Assembly (NCBI RefSeq): GCF_000276665.1
Contig: NW_004955472.1
Location: 2,796,460-2,860,459 of the forward strand
Source of the DNA: Chinchilla lanigera
Taxonomy: Eukaryota; Chordata; Mammalia; Rodentia; Chinchillidae
Length of the DNA stretch: 64,000 nt
Direction: 5' to 3'
Shown: one piece after another, positions 21,890 through 33,849 of the stretch
Layout: each line of letters begins with the position of its first letter
How positions within the stretch are numbered: position 1 is the stretch's first letter
Program-made: the position numbers and the translations under genes
Notes under the pieces: generated by a model
Seen by the model: the letters and a program-made list of their open reading frames with translations, nothing else
Told to the model about the DNA's origin: nothing
The model's database searches: none

Positions 21890-22428
21890 ATGCATTTGGA
21901 ACAAAATGTAAAGTGTACAACATAAAGTCGTACATGGAAATGTTAGCGACAGTGTTATCCATAAGAGCCCAAACTGCTGACAACCCAAATGTTCATCGTC
22001 TGGTGGCTTAAAAAATTGTGAAATATCCACACTATGGAAAGTTACTCACCAATAAAAAGGAATGGATCCTTTATGATAATTGGAATGGATCCAATTGTGA
22101 GGGTGAATCAAAAAGCATAGTAAGCAGCAATTCAAGCAGCACATACTGTATGGTGTCTTTTATATGAAGTCCTAGAAGGCAAATTGATCATATCAGACAG
22201 CAGATGAACAGTTGCTCAGGGTCTAGGTATCAGAGGATATTATTGTAAAGGGAATTGGTTGTAAAGGGAATTTTTAGGGTGCCAGAACTCTTGTATGGCT
22301 TAATGGAGTGGTTACGTGATTACATTTGTATACATTAACCAAGTTTATTAAACTGTACACATAAAGTAGGTGAATTTTATTACATGTAAATTTACCTTGT
22401 AAAGCTGGAAGAAATTCCAACTGCACGA
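21890..22428 (+). mobile_element. Old L1M LINE 3' end
   Basis: Order matches ancient L1M 3' ends: 'aacccaaatgttcatcgtctggtggctta', 'aataaaaaggaatggatcc', 'cacatactgtatggtgtcttttatatgaag', 'gttgctcagggtctag', 'aaactgtacacataaagtaggtgaattttatta'. Non-coding remnant. Confidence 0.82.
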
Positions 22429-22764
22429 AAAGAATAAACAAGGAAAGGCACTTCCCCCCTCACACCTGTCTTTCACCCCATCTCTTCAGTGTGCCCTGTC
22501 CCTCTACATTTCTTGTGTAGTAGTTCTTTAGGTTTGTGGTAGCTCGCAGGTCAAGAGCTCAGGAATTCAGATGTGCAGTTCTGATGACCATCAGAACACA
22601 GAAAGGCACCCGGCGTTATTGGACCATACGCCCAGGAGAGCTGTGTGCTTCTTGGTGCCTGGCACTGACTTCTCGCTGTGGACCAGCTCCTGCGCCAAGC
22701 TTCCCATTCCACCCTCAGCACAATATTCCGAGATGCGATTAACAACGCTCTCGGGTAAATGAGC
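22429..22764. other. No recognised element
   Basis: Unique-looking sequence with overlapping short open frames on both strands in GC-richer text. No domain or splice evidence. Confidence 0.4.
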
Positions 22765-22885
22765 AGACCGCAGCTTAGAGAGGCTCGGTGACATGGTCAC
22801 CCAGGGAGTAGGGCCCAAAGTAGTGGAATTAGGGTTCGCCTCCAGGCAGACACACAGTCCTTGACCCCACGCCCACAGTGTCATC
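22765..22885 (-). mobile_element. MIR SINE fragment
   Basis: 'gcttagagaggctcggtgacatggtcacccaggg' followed by 'gtggaattagggttcgcctcc' is a reversed MIR core. Confidence 0.6.
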
Positions 22886-23307
22886 GTTTTGATTTGTAAG
22901 GGAGAGACAAAGGACCCTGGGTCCGCAGAGCAGACCGCCCGATCTCACTTCCAGATCCTGTCGCTGTCTAACCCCAACACCCAGAGCAACCTTCCTCACC
23001 TTCCTCAGCTTCCACACTCCTCAGAGTTTTCAATTAGTACCAGTTCTCAAGACAGGAATATTCTAGTTTAGTTTTATTGTGTGAAAGACTTTGAGACCTC
23101 AGGTGTTTCAATCTTTCTTTGTTGCTTATTGAAAATTAATTCTACTGCAAAATATAAAGGTAGTTCTTTCCAGTGAGTCTTTTTCTCAGTTCCCGTTAAA
23201 CTTTACCAGGTTTGTTCTCCCCAGTTGTGTGGGAAGAAAAAAGGGAAAGCTCAGTAGTGGAAAGCCCCCCATTCCACGGAGCATCTTCTCCTTAAAATAG
23301 TACCCTT
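22886..23307. other. No recognised element
   Basis: Unique-looking sequence; nothing recognised. Confidence 0.4.
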
Positions 23308-23417
23308 GGGGCTGGGGATGTAGCTCAGCAGCACAGCGCCCGCCTGGCAAGCGCGAGGTCGTGAGTTCGATTCCCGGTACCAGAAAAAAAACAAAAAACA
23401 AAACAAAACAAAAAAAT
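23308..23417 (+). mobile_element. ID-type tRNA-derived SINE, well-preserved copy
   Basis: The clearest ID copy in the window. It starts GGGGCTGGGGATG and has an A-box-like TAGCTCAGCAGC at 23321 and a B-box-like GAGTTCGATTCC near 23363. It ends GGTACC and is followed by an A-rich tail with C interruptions. The internal polymerase III promoter boxes look usable. Flanks share AAAATAG, a possible short TSD. Confidence 0.93.
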
Positions 23418-24880
23418 AGGGACCCTCAAGGGACACAGGCAGGCAGGCACTTACATTGACCAAATGATCAGCTGCAAAAGTTTTCGCAAAACAAATAAGT
23501 CTTCTGAGCCCTACACACCATACTTGTTCTATTGTTTTAATCTATCTTCAGTTGAGCGGCAGAGACCAAGTCAGGTAGTGGCACAATACTGGAAATAGCT
23601 ACAGCTTGCAAAGAGAAAGGAAGAACTGCAAGGAGACTGCTGTTGCCAAAGACATTCCACTGCTTCTCTTAAGTTCTCTTGTGTTATTCTAAACTGTTCT
23701 CTCTGCTCTCTTCACAGGGTTGTTCTGGCCTGACTGCTAAAATGATGTGCCACAGTACAATGTCAAACTCCAGGAAACTCCCGTCAAAATTTCTATAGCG
23801 AACTGAGCATCCATTTGAATGTGCTTTTGTTCTTCAGTGCATGTGTGGGAAGAGCAGACAGCTGGAATGTTTTGTTAATGCAAAGTTAAATCTGTGCTGC
23901 CATGGGGTGTTAGCTGTCCCATCCTGCTGAAATTAAAGCTGCACTTGCCTGTCTCGCTTCCACGCTGTGCGTGCAGGGGCAGAGTCACGGTTGCAGTTTT
24001 ATTCTCGGGTCTCCGAATTTGAGCCTCCGCGCTCTGCTTGGCGTGTAGAAGTTGCTCAGCAATAAGGTGGGGCTGGAACGGTGACAGCACCACGTAACCC
24101 AGCCTCCTGCAAGAACAGAAAGTCCGCCCAAGGGCGGGGCAGGCCAGGGAGGAGGCTCAGTGAGGCCAGCCCAGCTGGATGCAGAGCGCTTGCTCCTCTT
24201 GATGAGGCGGCAACGACTCAGCTCATCTGGTGGATGCCGCATAGGGCTGGCGTATTTTCAAGAAAATTTAGAAGGATTTTTATGTGCAAATTTCTACATT
24301 TAATAACACTACTTAGGCAAAATATTTGGATTGGATTCATAGGGTACAAGTGCAGCTCTTCTTTCCCAAGCGTTTAAATAATCTAAAACTTTATTTTCAT
24401 GAAAAGCAAACACTGTGTTTCATGGAATCACTTAAAATTAAATTCCAATCTCTTTTTTCCCAGATAGTGGTGCTTTGACTAACGTTGAGGTCTGGGACCA
24501 GTAATGGGCACACCCGGGTAGCCCCAGCTGTGTGACTCCGCAAGGTCCTTCATCCCTTCCTCCCTCTCTCCTCCTCCTTCCTGGGACAGTAGACTCTGCA
24601 GTGCTGCGAAACCCCGGGACTTGGTTTCTAACTTGGAGAGGAAGCTGGCAGCCTGGGGCCTGTTGCATCTTTTCCCATACCTTTCCCTCAACTCCTGCTC
24701 CCAGCATTTAAGCAGACTTGGGTCTCTCGGAGCTTACCACTGTTCCTATCCAGCTTCTGTCCAATCTCCTTGCACTTCTGCCGTCTTTAAGGGTTGTCCA
24801 TCCCCACCGCCTCCACACCATGAGTCAGCATCCATCCCCACCGCACCTCGGAAATCAGCTTTGTCCAGGTCAGCAGGGAC
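23418..24880. other. Mostly unique sequence, GC-richer at 23.95-24.25 kb
   Basis: No repeats were recognised. A GC-rich part holds an Sp1-like GGGCGGGGC near 24135 and several CpGs. A pyrimidine-rich acceptor-like stretch on the minus strand ends at 24107, but no good donor follows. No exon is called. Confidence 0.4.
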
Positions 24881-25420
24881 CTCAGTGACATTCCCCACCC
24901 TTTTTACTTCACCTTTCAGCAGTGTTTGACTTTGCTGATGGACTCCCCTCTCTTAGTCTCCTGTCCTCAGCCATCTTACACATCTGCTTAAAGCCCTGCA
25001 CTGGCTCCCGACCCTGGCCCACAAAGCCCTGAGAACCTCCATGAAGCTTGGCCTCCCTACCTGCGCCCCTACCCCTGCTCACCTACTCTCCAGGCCGCAG
25101 TGCCTCAGCCCTCCGCTGCCTCTGTGCAGTTACGTCCCCAGCCCTTGCTTTAGCTGGCTTCGGCTCTAAGCAGCCCCTCGCTGGCGGTCGCTGCTGACCC
25201 TGACAAAGTGAATCTCAGAGGTGTGGTGGGGATGGGTGCTGGATCACAGGCGTGGAGCCAGTGGGCATAGACAATCCTTCAAGGTGATGGTTCTCTCCTG
25301 AATCTTCTACGGGTGAAGCTACCCTCCCTTGTCACACTGCTCCTCCTATGTGACTCCTCCCTCACAGCACCGTGAAGGCTGGCACGGCTCTGGGAAGGAA
25401 GGACCATGTCTTTATTTTTA
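24881..25420 (+). mobile_element. L2 LINE 3' region (ancient)
   Basis: Contains the L2 phrase 'taaagccctgcactggctccc', followed by 'ggcccacaaagccctgagaacctcc', 'gcttggcctccctacctgcg' and 'ctcacctactctccagg', in consensus order. The 3' part is more degraded, so the right boundary is approximate. Confidence 0.75.
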
Positions 25421-25799
25421 AAATCCTCCTTGCATGTAGATGCTTTGCCCGTAACAGAAGGTTATATATAGCTGTAGTTATAAAACTGTAACTGTATCTC
25501 TCTCCCCCCCTCTATATATATTCACTATATATATATAGTCACACACATTGAGTGAATGGATGAATGCATTCCCAAGGACCTTTGGGGAGAATTCTCAAGC
25601 CACCATCCAGTGGTGTATGGGAACCAGCTTAGATGGCTCCCAAAAGCTACATGTGTATTCACTTGGTTATGGCTACAAATCAAAGCTGTCCCTACTGTTA
25701 CTGTCTAATCGCTAGACAAACACTCTGGAGAGCTCTCTAAAGTCATCTCAGCCCCTCAGCAATGACTTGGAAGCAGTTCATTACTCTAAGTATCTTATT
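25421..25799. other. Simple AT tracts and unique sequence
   Basis: Short interrupted TA tracts at about 25511-25538 next to a C-rich and an ACACAC stretch. The rest is unrecognised. Confidence 0.5.
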
Positions 25800-26045
25800 G
25801 GGAAAGCTGATAATAATGATACTAATAACTACAGTTTAATGAAGAGTTATTATATGCTAAACTCTGTGCTTAGTGCTTCTCATACTTGACCTTATTTAAC
25901 CTTTATAACAATCAGGGAAAGAAGGTATTATTAACCCACCATCTGGAAGAGGACACTGCAAATAGAATTTGTGGGCATCTACTCAGCTGGTAAGTTGGAG
26001 ATGGACATTGATACCAGATCTAACCACTGAGCCAGTGATTTTACC
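25800..26045 (-). mobile_element. MIR SINE (ancient), long copy
   Basis: Reverse MIR: 'ttatatgctaaactctgtgc', 'gaccttatttaacctttataacaatc', 'gaaggtattattaaccc', 'ggaagaggacactg', 'actcagctggtaagttggaga' in order. Confidence 0.78.
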
Positions 26046-26117
26046 TGTACCTTGTTGCTTTCACTTCCAAGTATTTGGGACTTCAGCTCCAATTTCTCAC
26101 CTGTCTTCAAAGTTCTA

Positions 26118-26375
26118 TTCGTCAGCTTTTCTTCTGCTGGAACAAATTACCTTACACCCACAACTTAAAGAGAAGTTTATTTGGCTCAGGGTTTCAGGGA
26201 CTCAGTCCATGGTTGGCTGGCTCCAAGGCAGGAACGTTATAGTGGAAGGGTGTGGTATAACAACACTGCCTTGTTCACAGTGGATGCGAGCATAGCAGGG
26301 GGACAGCGCCAGAGAAGAAGGGATCAGGGACCATGTATAGTACTCAACGTCACACCTCCACAACTCACTCAGACA
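26118..26375 (-). mobile_element. MaLR-type LTR, partial, reverse orientation
   Basis: Plus-strand text 'cttctgctggaacaaattaccttacacccacaacttaaag' then 'aagtttatttggctcagggtttc' and 'ggctccaaggcagg' is the reverse complement of the 3' half of the MaLR LTRs seen elsewhere in this window. The right part is lost. Confidence 0.75.
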
Positions 26376-27959
26376 GGAAGTATGTTTTACTAATCTCCTA
26401 GGTCCCTGAGTTTTCAGCTGGCTTTCACAGCCAGGTTTCTAGTTGACTGGAAGGAAACCAAACCAACCAAACAAAGAACCAACCAACCAAACAAACAAAC
26501 AAACAAAACATGTGGATAATTGTCTTGCAATAGGCCAACCAAGATCTTGACAGGCATTTTACTCAAGATGAAGAAATACCCAGGGATTGTAAGAACTGGG
26601 TGTCAGCAACAGAGTAACATTTTGAACTGAGACAATGGTTCTAGTGATGGCTGACATAATGGTGAAAATTGTTCAGTAGAACTTTCTAACCCACTGGGAT
26701 AATACAGGCCAACAATTGTTTGTATTCAGGGCTTAAGTGCTTCAAGGAAAGTGCCAGAACTCCATCAAGTGTATGACATAAGACTATCTCCCCAGTATCC
26801 TTACCAATGAAACTAATACTTGGTGGTTGTAGGGTGCTTTGAATTCAGAATCTAAATAGTTCCAGGGAAGAATAATAGCTTTTTCCTTTATCCTCTTAGG
26901 TTCAGTGACTGGAGCCCTACAAATGGAACTGACAAAGGGCAGACTAACAACAGCAAAAGGTTTATTTGATACGCCTGTGGGGGCCTCACAGGAACGGAGA
27001 GAAAACCCCTATGAACCAGTCAGACACAGAGGCTTACATACCAATTTGACAAAGGGTGACAGATCTGTGGAGAAGTGATAAGACAAGCTTCTAAAGGCAG
27101 TAAATTGTAGAAAGGTAAATAAATGGAGGAAACCAATGGAAGGGAAGTGTTATTTTAGAACTCTTTGTCACGTCCATTTATTTCAGTGCCAGCTCTGGAG
27201 TGGTCTCTCATTTTCTTTCCCAGTACCAGAGAAGGTGGGGAAACAACTTTCACGAAAGGAAAGCTGGTGGATAAACGCGGTGCTGCTGCTGCTGCTGCTC
27301 CTGTGTCACAGCTGAGACTTCCATGCTTGACATCAATGTTTCTAAAAACCCCACCCGTGTCCACCTCCATCTCTCCTCTCTTCCTCTGGCTAAATATGTT
27401 TGGTTCTCAGCTGTACCAAGTCTCCAGAATCTCAGCAGTTCTGGTCTAACCAGTTCTCTGGCTTCTTTCTCCTGTATCCTGGACTCCATGGTCGGTCCCT
27501 GTGGTGTGTCATACTGAGGGCTTTCATTCTGTGCCACCTCGTTTTTCCTCTGCGCTTGCTCTATCGTTCACATCCCTTCGCTCAACAGCCTCAATACCTC
27601 CTGCACACTAGAGATCTTGCATAACCTCACCCGACGCTCATGGCTCCACTGAGGGAGTTGGTCTGAAGCCTCTAGTGCCTGTTACCCTTTTTATTTTCCC
27701 AGATTTCTTCCTTTTCTACTTTCCTTTGCTGGCTGTTTCCGACCTATCTCCTTTGAGCCACATCCGCACACTCTTAAATTATTCCACATGGGGCCAAGAC
27801 CTTTCTTCCTTATGGAAAACAGTTTAGAGATTCAAACTATTCCTTTCTCCTTTGAGTTTATCTATAAAAGTACTTATCTTTTGTTCCTGTTTTACAAAAA
27901 AGAGTCATTAGTTTTCCCTACAAAGCTGTTTTCTTTTCCCTACTTAGATTTCTTGATTG
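26376..27959. other. Unassigned sequence with possible LTR remnant and short simple repeats
   Basis: A (CCAA/CAAA)n tract occupies 26456-26510 and a (GCT)6 run lies at 27281-27299. The text near 26945-27010 ('aaaggtttatttgatacgcctgtgggggcctcacagg') looks LTR-like, but no ends were found. Overlapping open frames at 27155-27624 carry no recognised domain. Confidence 0.4.
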
Positions 27960-28085
27960 TTTAAGAAGAGTAAATGTGATGATATCATTTCTCTGCTTGA
28001 AAGCTTCCAAGTGCTTCTGATTGCATTCTGACTAAAAAACAAATTCCTTATTGTGGTCTTCAAGAAAAGCTTGCACTAAGACAGT
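27960..28085 (+). mobile_element. L2 LINE fragment
   Basis: 'gtgatgatatcatttctctgcttgaaagcttcc' followed by 'ctgattgcattctgac' and 'aaattccttattgtggtcttcaa' fits the L2 3' region in diverged form. Confidence 0.55.
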
Positions 28086-28086
28086 A

Positions 28087-29896
28087 GTTCTCTGCATCTT
28101 CTAAATTGTTCCATTGATCCTTGGGTGTGTTTTTTGGCCAGTACCATGCTGTCTTTATCACAATAGCTTTGTAGAATAACTTCAAGTCAGGGATTGTGAT
28201 GCTTCCTGCCTTGCCTTTGTTGCCCAGAACTGTTTTTGCTAATCTAGGTTTCTTCTGATTGCAAATAAATTTTAGGTTTTCTTTTCTTTAATTTCATGAG
28301 GTATGCTAGTGCTATTTTGGGCATGATTGTAGTAAAGTGCATAACAATTTTGGAAGGATGGCCATTTTCACAATATTGGTTCTTCCTATCCAAGAGCAAG
28401 GGATATTTTTCTACTTTTTGATATCCACTTCAATATCCTTTATCAGAGTACTATGATTTTCAATGTAGAGATCTTTAATTCCTTTGCTAGATTTATTCCT
28501 AAATATTTCACTCTTCTTGGTGGTATTATGAAGGGTGCAGTTTCCCTAATTTCTCTCAGTGAGATAATTTGTGTAAAGAATGCTATTGATTTTTGCATGT
28601 GGACTTTGTATCCAGCTACACAACCAAATCTGTTGTGAAGGAAATCATTTGGTGAAGTTTTTGGGGTCTTTTATGTAGGATATCATGTCACCTGCAAAAA
28701 TGAGAAGTTAAATTCTTCTTTTTCTTATACTTATTCCTTTTATTTCTTTTTCTTATCTCATTGCTCTGGCTAATGTTTCCAGAGCTATATTGAATAGGAA
28801 TGGTGGTAGTGGACATCCTTGTCTTGTTCCTGATTTCAGAGTGAAAGCTTTCAGTTATTGACCATTTAATATGATGTTGGCTATTGGGTCATCATAGCTA
28901 GCTTTTATAAGATTGAAATGAAGAAAATCTATTCCAATTTTCTGTAGGATTTTATCATGAATGGGTGTTGGACTATATCAAAAGCTTTTTCTGCATCTAC
29001 TGAGATGATCATATAATTTTTGTTCTTGGTTGTTAATATGGTCTATTACATCTATTTGTTTGTGTATGTTGAACCATCCCCACATCTCTGGATGAATCCT
29101 ACTTGGTCATAGTATATACTCTTCTTGATGATTTGCTGCATTGTTTTCCAGTATCTTATTGAGGGCTTTTGAATCTGTGTTTATTAGGGAGATTGGCCTG
29201 TAGGTTTCTTTTTTTGGTTAGATCTTTCTCTGCTTTTAGTATTAGGATAATACTTGCTTCCAGGAATGACTTGCTTCCAGGGAGTATTGCTTTCTTTTCA
29301 ATTTCATTAAAGAGTTTGAAGAATAGTGGCATTAGATCTTCTCTGCATTTCTGGTAGAATTGAGCACTGACTCCATCAGGATGTGGGCTTTACTTTGTTG
29401 GCAAGTTTTTAATTATATCTTCAATTTCATTGATTGATATTGGTCTATTTAGAATTTTTGTAACTTTTTTTCTTTTTTCTTTTAAAGAGAATTAAAATAA
29501 TAAAAAATTAGAAAGGATACAGAATTTCACTAAACAAGATGATATGAATTCAACAATGGTTGTTGATAAACCCTTATCAAGAAGATACAAAAATTCTTTT
29601 CCACAAGAAAATCTTCTTAATCCAGCTTGGGTAGTTCATGTGTATCTAAGGATCTGCTCACTTCTTCTGTGTTTTCCATTTTATTAGAATACAAGTAGGT
29701 ATTAATGAATACAAGTAGGATTAATGATTAATGATTAATGAAGTAGGTATTAATGATCTTTTGGAGTTTTGCAGGATCTATTGTGGTTGTACACTTTTCA
29801 TTCCTAATTTCATGGATTTGAGTCTTTTTTTTTCCTTTTTTGACAAAGTTGGCTAAGGGTTTATCAATTTTATTTAATCTTTGGAAGAACCAATTC
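28087..29896 (-). mobile_element. Inverted 5' part of a twin-primed L1 (ORF2, reverse)
   Basis: Reverse ORF2 reading leftwards from the region after the endonuclease through the reverse transcriptase. Readable landmarks are 'gttccattgatccttggg' and 'ggccagtaccatgctg' at the left end, and 'aaagttggctaagggtttatcaatttta' at the right end. A small foreign block interrupts it near 29485-29620 and an ATTAATG-type local repeat lies at 29687-29758. It is directly followed by L1 sequence on the plus strand, whose ORF2 position picks up almost exactly where this segment's left end stops. No intact frame remains. Confidence 0.85.
29485..29622 (-). mobile_element. L1 type 2 3'-UTR fragment nested in inverted L1 (tentative)
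   Basis: 'aaagagaattaaaataataaaaaatt' through 'tttcactaaacaagatgatatg' and 'caacaatggttgttg' matches the reverse complement of the type 2 L1 3' UTR found at 43.3, 45.9 and 59.3 kb. It sits between pieces of ORF2 that are adjacent in other L1 copies, so it is an insertion. Confidence 0.55.
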
Positions 29897-30780
29897 ACTC
29901 AGCCACCTTATCTTTGACGAAAAAGGTCAAACATCTTCACTGGAACAAAGATAGCCTCTTTAATACATTATGCTAGAAGACCTGGATTTCCACATGCTGA
30001 AGACTAAAACTAGATTTATGTCTATCACCATACACTAAGTAAAATAAAAAATAGGTCAAAGATCTAAGTATTAAAACAGAAACACTATGTCTGCCAGAAG
30101 ATAGAATAGGTGCAACTCTCAAAAATATAGGTGCAGACAAAAATTTTATTAACAAAACAGGGATTGCAATGGAAATGTTACAAAGAATCAACAACTGGGA
30201 TCTCATCTTATTAAAAAGCTTTTGGACAAACAATAGAGTAGAAAAATATTTTGCTAACTGTTTTTCAGACAAAGCAGTAATGTCTAGAAGATATAAAGAA
30301 GAAAACCAGACCCTCCAAATTTAAAGACCCAATCCAAAAATGGACATCTTAGGTGAATATAGACTTCTTGGATGAAGAAGTAGAAATAGCAAATAAATAT
30401 ATGAAAAAATATTCAACATGTTCATTTGAGAAATGCAAATTAAAACAACAGTGAGATTTCCTCTCATTCCAGAAAGAATGACTATCATGAAGAAATCAAC
30501 CAATAACAAATGTTAGAGAGGGCTGTGGGGAAAAAGAAATCCTTCTCCCTGTTGATAGAGATATGGAATGTGGAAATCAGTGTGGAGCTTTCTTAAAAGC
30601 CTAGGACTAGAGGTCCTATTTGACCCAGCTATTCCTGTTCTTGGTATCTTTCTGAAAGAATTCAAAACATACCACTGCAATATATGCATACCTGTGTTTA
30701 TAGTGGCACAGTTTATAATAGCTGAATCTTGGAAACAACCCAAATGCTCATCAATCAATGAATGGATAAAGAAGATGTAA
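29897..30780 (+). mobile_element. Direct 3' part of the twin-primed L1
   Basis: Forward ORF2 C-terminal region from 'cactcagccaccttatctttgac' to 'gaatggataaagaag'. Homologous to 31.87-32.82 kb and 57.2-58.16 kb. The 3' UTR is missing because another L1 copy begins at 30781. Several stops are present. Confidence 0.87.
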
Positions 30781-33270
30781 ATGTGCAGAAAATTATCAAG
30801 AAGATTATATACCACGGCCAAGTAGGATTCATCAGAGGTATGTAGGAAGGGTTCAACATATGCAAATCAATAAATGTAACATACCATATTAACAACCAAG
30901 GACAAAATCACGTGATCATTTCAATAAATGGGCAAAAAGCATAACACTTCCATGATAAAAACCATACAAAAAATTGAAATATATGGCCTTTATCTTAATC
31001 TGATAAAAGCCGTCTATGACAAATCAACAGCCAACATCATATTAAATGGTCAAAAATTGAAAGCTTTCACTCTAAAATCTGTTACAAGACAAGGATGTCC
31101 ACATCACCACTCCTATTCAATATAATTCTGGAAATATTAGCCAAAGCAATTAGGTAAGAGAAAGAAATAAAAGGAATAAGAATAGAAAAGGAAGAAGTTA
31201 AATTATTACTATTGCAGATGACATGATACTCTACAGAGAAGACCCCAAAAAACTCCACCAATATACTTCTAGATCCAATAACCAAGCTCAGTTGTGTAGC
31301 TGGACACAAAGTCAACACTTAAAAATCAATGGCATTCCTGCCCACAAACAACAGATTTACTGAGAAAGAAATTAGGAAAACCACACCCCTTACAAAACAG
31401 TATCCAAAAATATGAAATATTTAGGAATCAATTTAACAAAGGAAGTAAAAGATCTCTACATTGAAAGTTACAGTACTCTAAAAAAGGAAATCAAAGAGGA
31501 TATCAGAAAATGGAAAGATATCCCTTGCTCATGGATAGGAAGAAACAACATAGTAAAAATGGCCATATTCTCAAATTGGTAGACACATTTGATCCAGTGC
31601 CAACCAAAATTCCATTAGCATACTTCACAGCATTAGAGAAAACAATCCTAAAATTCATTTGGAACCAGAAGAGACCTAGAATAGGAAACAGAATTCCCAG
31701 CAACAAAGGCAAGGCAGGGGGCAGTACAATTCCTGACTTGAAAGTATACTCCAAACTACTGTGATAAAAACAGGTACTGCTTTTGCCATGGTACTGGCAA
31801 AAACAAACAAACAAACAAACAAACCTGAGGATCAATGGGACAAATTGGAAGACGTAGAAACAACTCCAAACACACTCAGCAACCTTATCTTTGACAAAGG
31901 AGCCAAACACTTTCACTGGAAGAAAGATAGCTTCTTTAACAAGTGGTATAGGAAAACTGCCTTTCCACATGACAAAGACTAAAACTAGACCCATGTCTAT
32001 CACCATGCATGAAACTAAAATTGAAATGGATCAAAGATCTAAATATTAAGACACAAACACTAAATCTGCTGGAAGATACAATAGGTAGAACTCTTGAAGA
32101 CATAGGTATAAGCAAAGATTTCATGAACAAAATCTTGAACACACAGGAAATAATGCAAAGAATCAATAACTGTGAACTCATCCTATTAAAACTTTTTTCA
32201 CAGAAAAATAAATCACCAACAGAGTGAAAAGGCAACCCACAGAGTGAGAAAAAATTTTAGCCAGTTGTCCCTCAGACAAAGGATTTATATCTAGAACATA
32301 TAAAGTATTGAAAAAACCAGACCTCCAAAATTTAAAGACCCAACCCCAAAATGGGCACCTGATATGAATATACAGTTCTCAGATGAATACAAATGGAAAA
32401 TAAATACACAAAAAATGTTCAACATCACTGGTCATTAAAGAGATGCAAATTTAAACAACACTGAGATTCCATCTCACACCAGAAAGAATGGCCATCATCA
32501 AGAAATCAACCAGTAATGAATTCTGGTGTGGCTATGGGGGAAAAGGAACCCTTTTCCACTGTTGGTGGGAGTGTGGGGGTGTTGGTGGGACTGGTGCAAA
32601 CACTGTGGGAATCAGTGTGGTGATTCCTCAAAAAACTAGGATTAGAGGTCCTATTTGACTGAGCTCTTCCCCTTCTGGGTATCTATCATCCTGTAAGCAT
32701 TAAAAACATCATACCACAGCAATATATGAGCAACCATGTTTATAGCAGCATAGTTTGTAATAGCTAAATCTTGGAAGAACCCAAATGCTCATCAACTGAG
32801 GAACGGATAAAAAATATGTGGGTTTTTTGTACAATGGAGTTGTACTCTGTCATAAAGAAGGATACACTTGAGACATTTCTAGGTAAATGGGTATAACTTG
32901 AGACCACACTCATAAGTGAAGTAAATGGGACTTACATGTGTAAACATCACACTGTCTCCCTTGTGTGATAAACTGTAAGACTAAATAAGGACTAAAATGT
33001 AAAATAGAGATTATGAAATGGGAAGAAATTGTTCAGAAGGAAAGAGAAACTATTGGGGGCGGAGGGAAAAGGAAGGAAGGGAAAAACAATAAAAAAGGAT
33101 AAAATGGAAACAAAGCTCTGTCAATAAGGAGGGGAAGAGGAGTTGAAGGGAGGGACTGGGAAAAGAAGAGTAATCAAAATATATCACATACAGCTATAAA
33201 TCTCCTTTGATGAATATGATCATTATGTATATCTAAAATGTACCAATAAATTTAAAATAAATAAATAAAT
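30781..33270 (+). mobile_element. 5'-truncated L1 LINE with reverse transcriptase core and complete type 1 3' end
   Basis: Forward copy starting inside the reverse transcriptase domain ('accacggccaagtaggattcatc') and running through the 'gcagatgacatgatactctac' active-site region near 31212 (Ala-Asp-Asp followed by Met-Ile-Leu-Tyr). It continues through the ORF2 C-terminus and type 1 3' UTR to an (AAAT)n tail at 33250-33270. Frameshifts break ORF2 into pieces of at most 84 codons, so it cannot encode a working enzyme. Confidence 0.92.
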
Positions 33271-33274
33271 AAAT

Positions 33275-33846
33275 ACATTATACCACAGCAATATATACAC
33301 ACCCATGTTTATAGCAGCACAGTTTGTAATAGCTAGATCTTCGAAACAGGCCAAATGCCCATCAACCAGTGAATGGATAAAGAAGATATAGGTTTTCTTT
33401 TTTAATACAATGGAGTACTACTCAGTTATAAAAAAAGGATAAACTTGAGATATGTCTAGGTGAATAGTTGCACCTTGAGACCAGACTCTTAAGTGACATA
33501 AACTGGATACTTATGTGTAAATATCACTCTGGTGTGAGAAACTGAAAGTGTAAACAAGAACCAAAATGTGTAGCAGGTATTGAAAATTAGAAGATAATGT
33601 TCAAGTGGAAAAGAGAACTAGTGAGGGGGTAGGAGGGAAGAAGGGAAAAGAAAAAAATGAGAAAAGATGGAAAAATGAAAACAAAGGTTTTGTAAATAAG
33701 GAGGGGAAGAAGGGTTGAAGGGAGAGGAGGGGAATGGGAGAAAAGAAGAATCAAGAGATACCATGTACAGGTACAAATTCCCTATGATGAATGTGATCAC
33801 TGTGTATATCTAAAATGTACCAATAAACTTAATTAATGAAAAAAAT
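33275..33846 (+). mobile_element. L1 LINE 3' end, third tandem-like copy
   Basis: A further type 1 L1 3' end: 'cacccatgtttatagcagcacagtttgtaatagct', 'atggagtactactcag', a G/A-rich 3' UTR, and ACCAATAAACTTAATTAATG at the end. It starts about 100 bases upstream, in L1 coordinates, of where the copy at 29.9-30.78 kb stops, so it is not simply that copy's missing tail. Confidence 0.9.
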
Positions 33847-33849
33847 AAA

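Noticed and set aside
23308..23381. Functional tRNA gene
   Set aside because: A and B boxes are present, but the body is that of an ID SINE, with no proper tRNA cloverleaf and an A-rich tail.
23875..24107. Minus-strand exon with a good acceptor (TTCTGTTCTTGCAG)
   Set aside because: The acceptor is good, but no proper donor follows and the translation is unrecognised. A chance acceptor is more likely.
29687..29758. ATTAATG repeats as a CRISPR-like or regulatory array
   Set aside because: Short local slippage duplication inside L1 sequence; no spacers.
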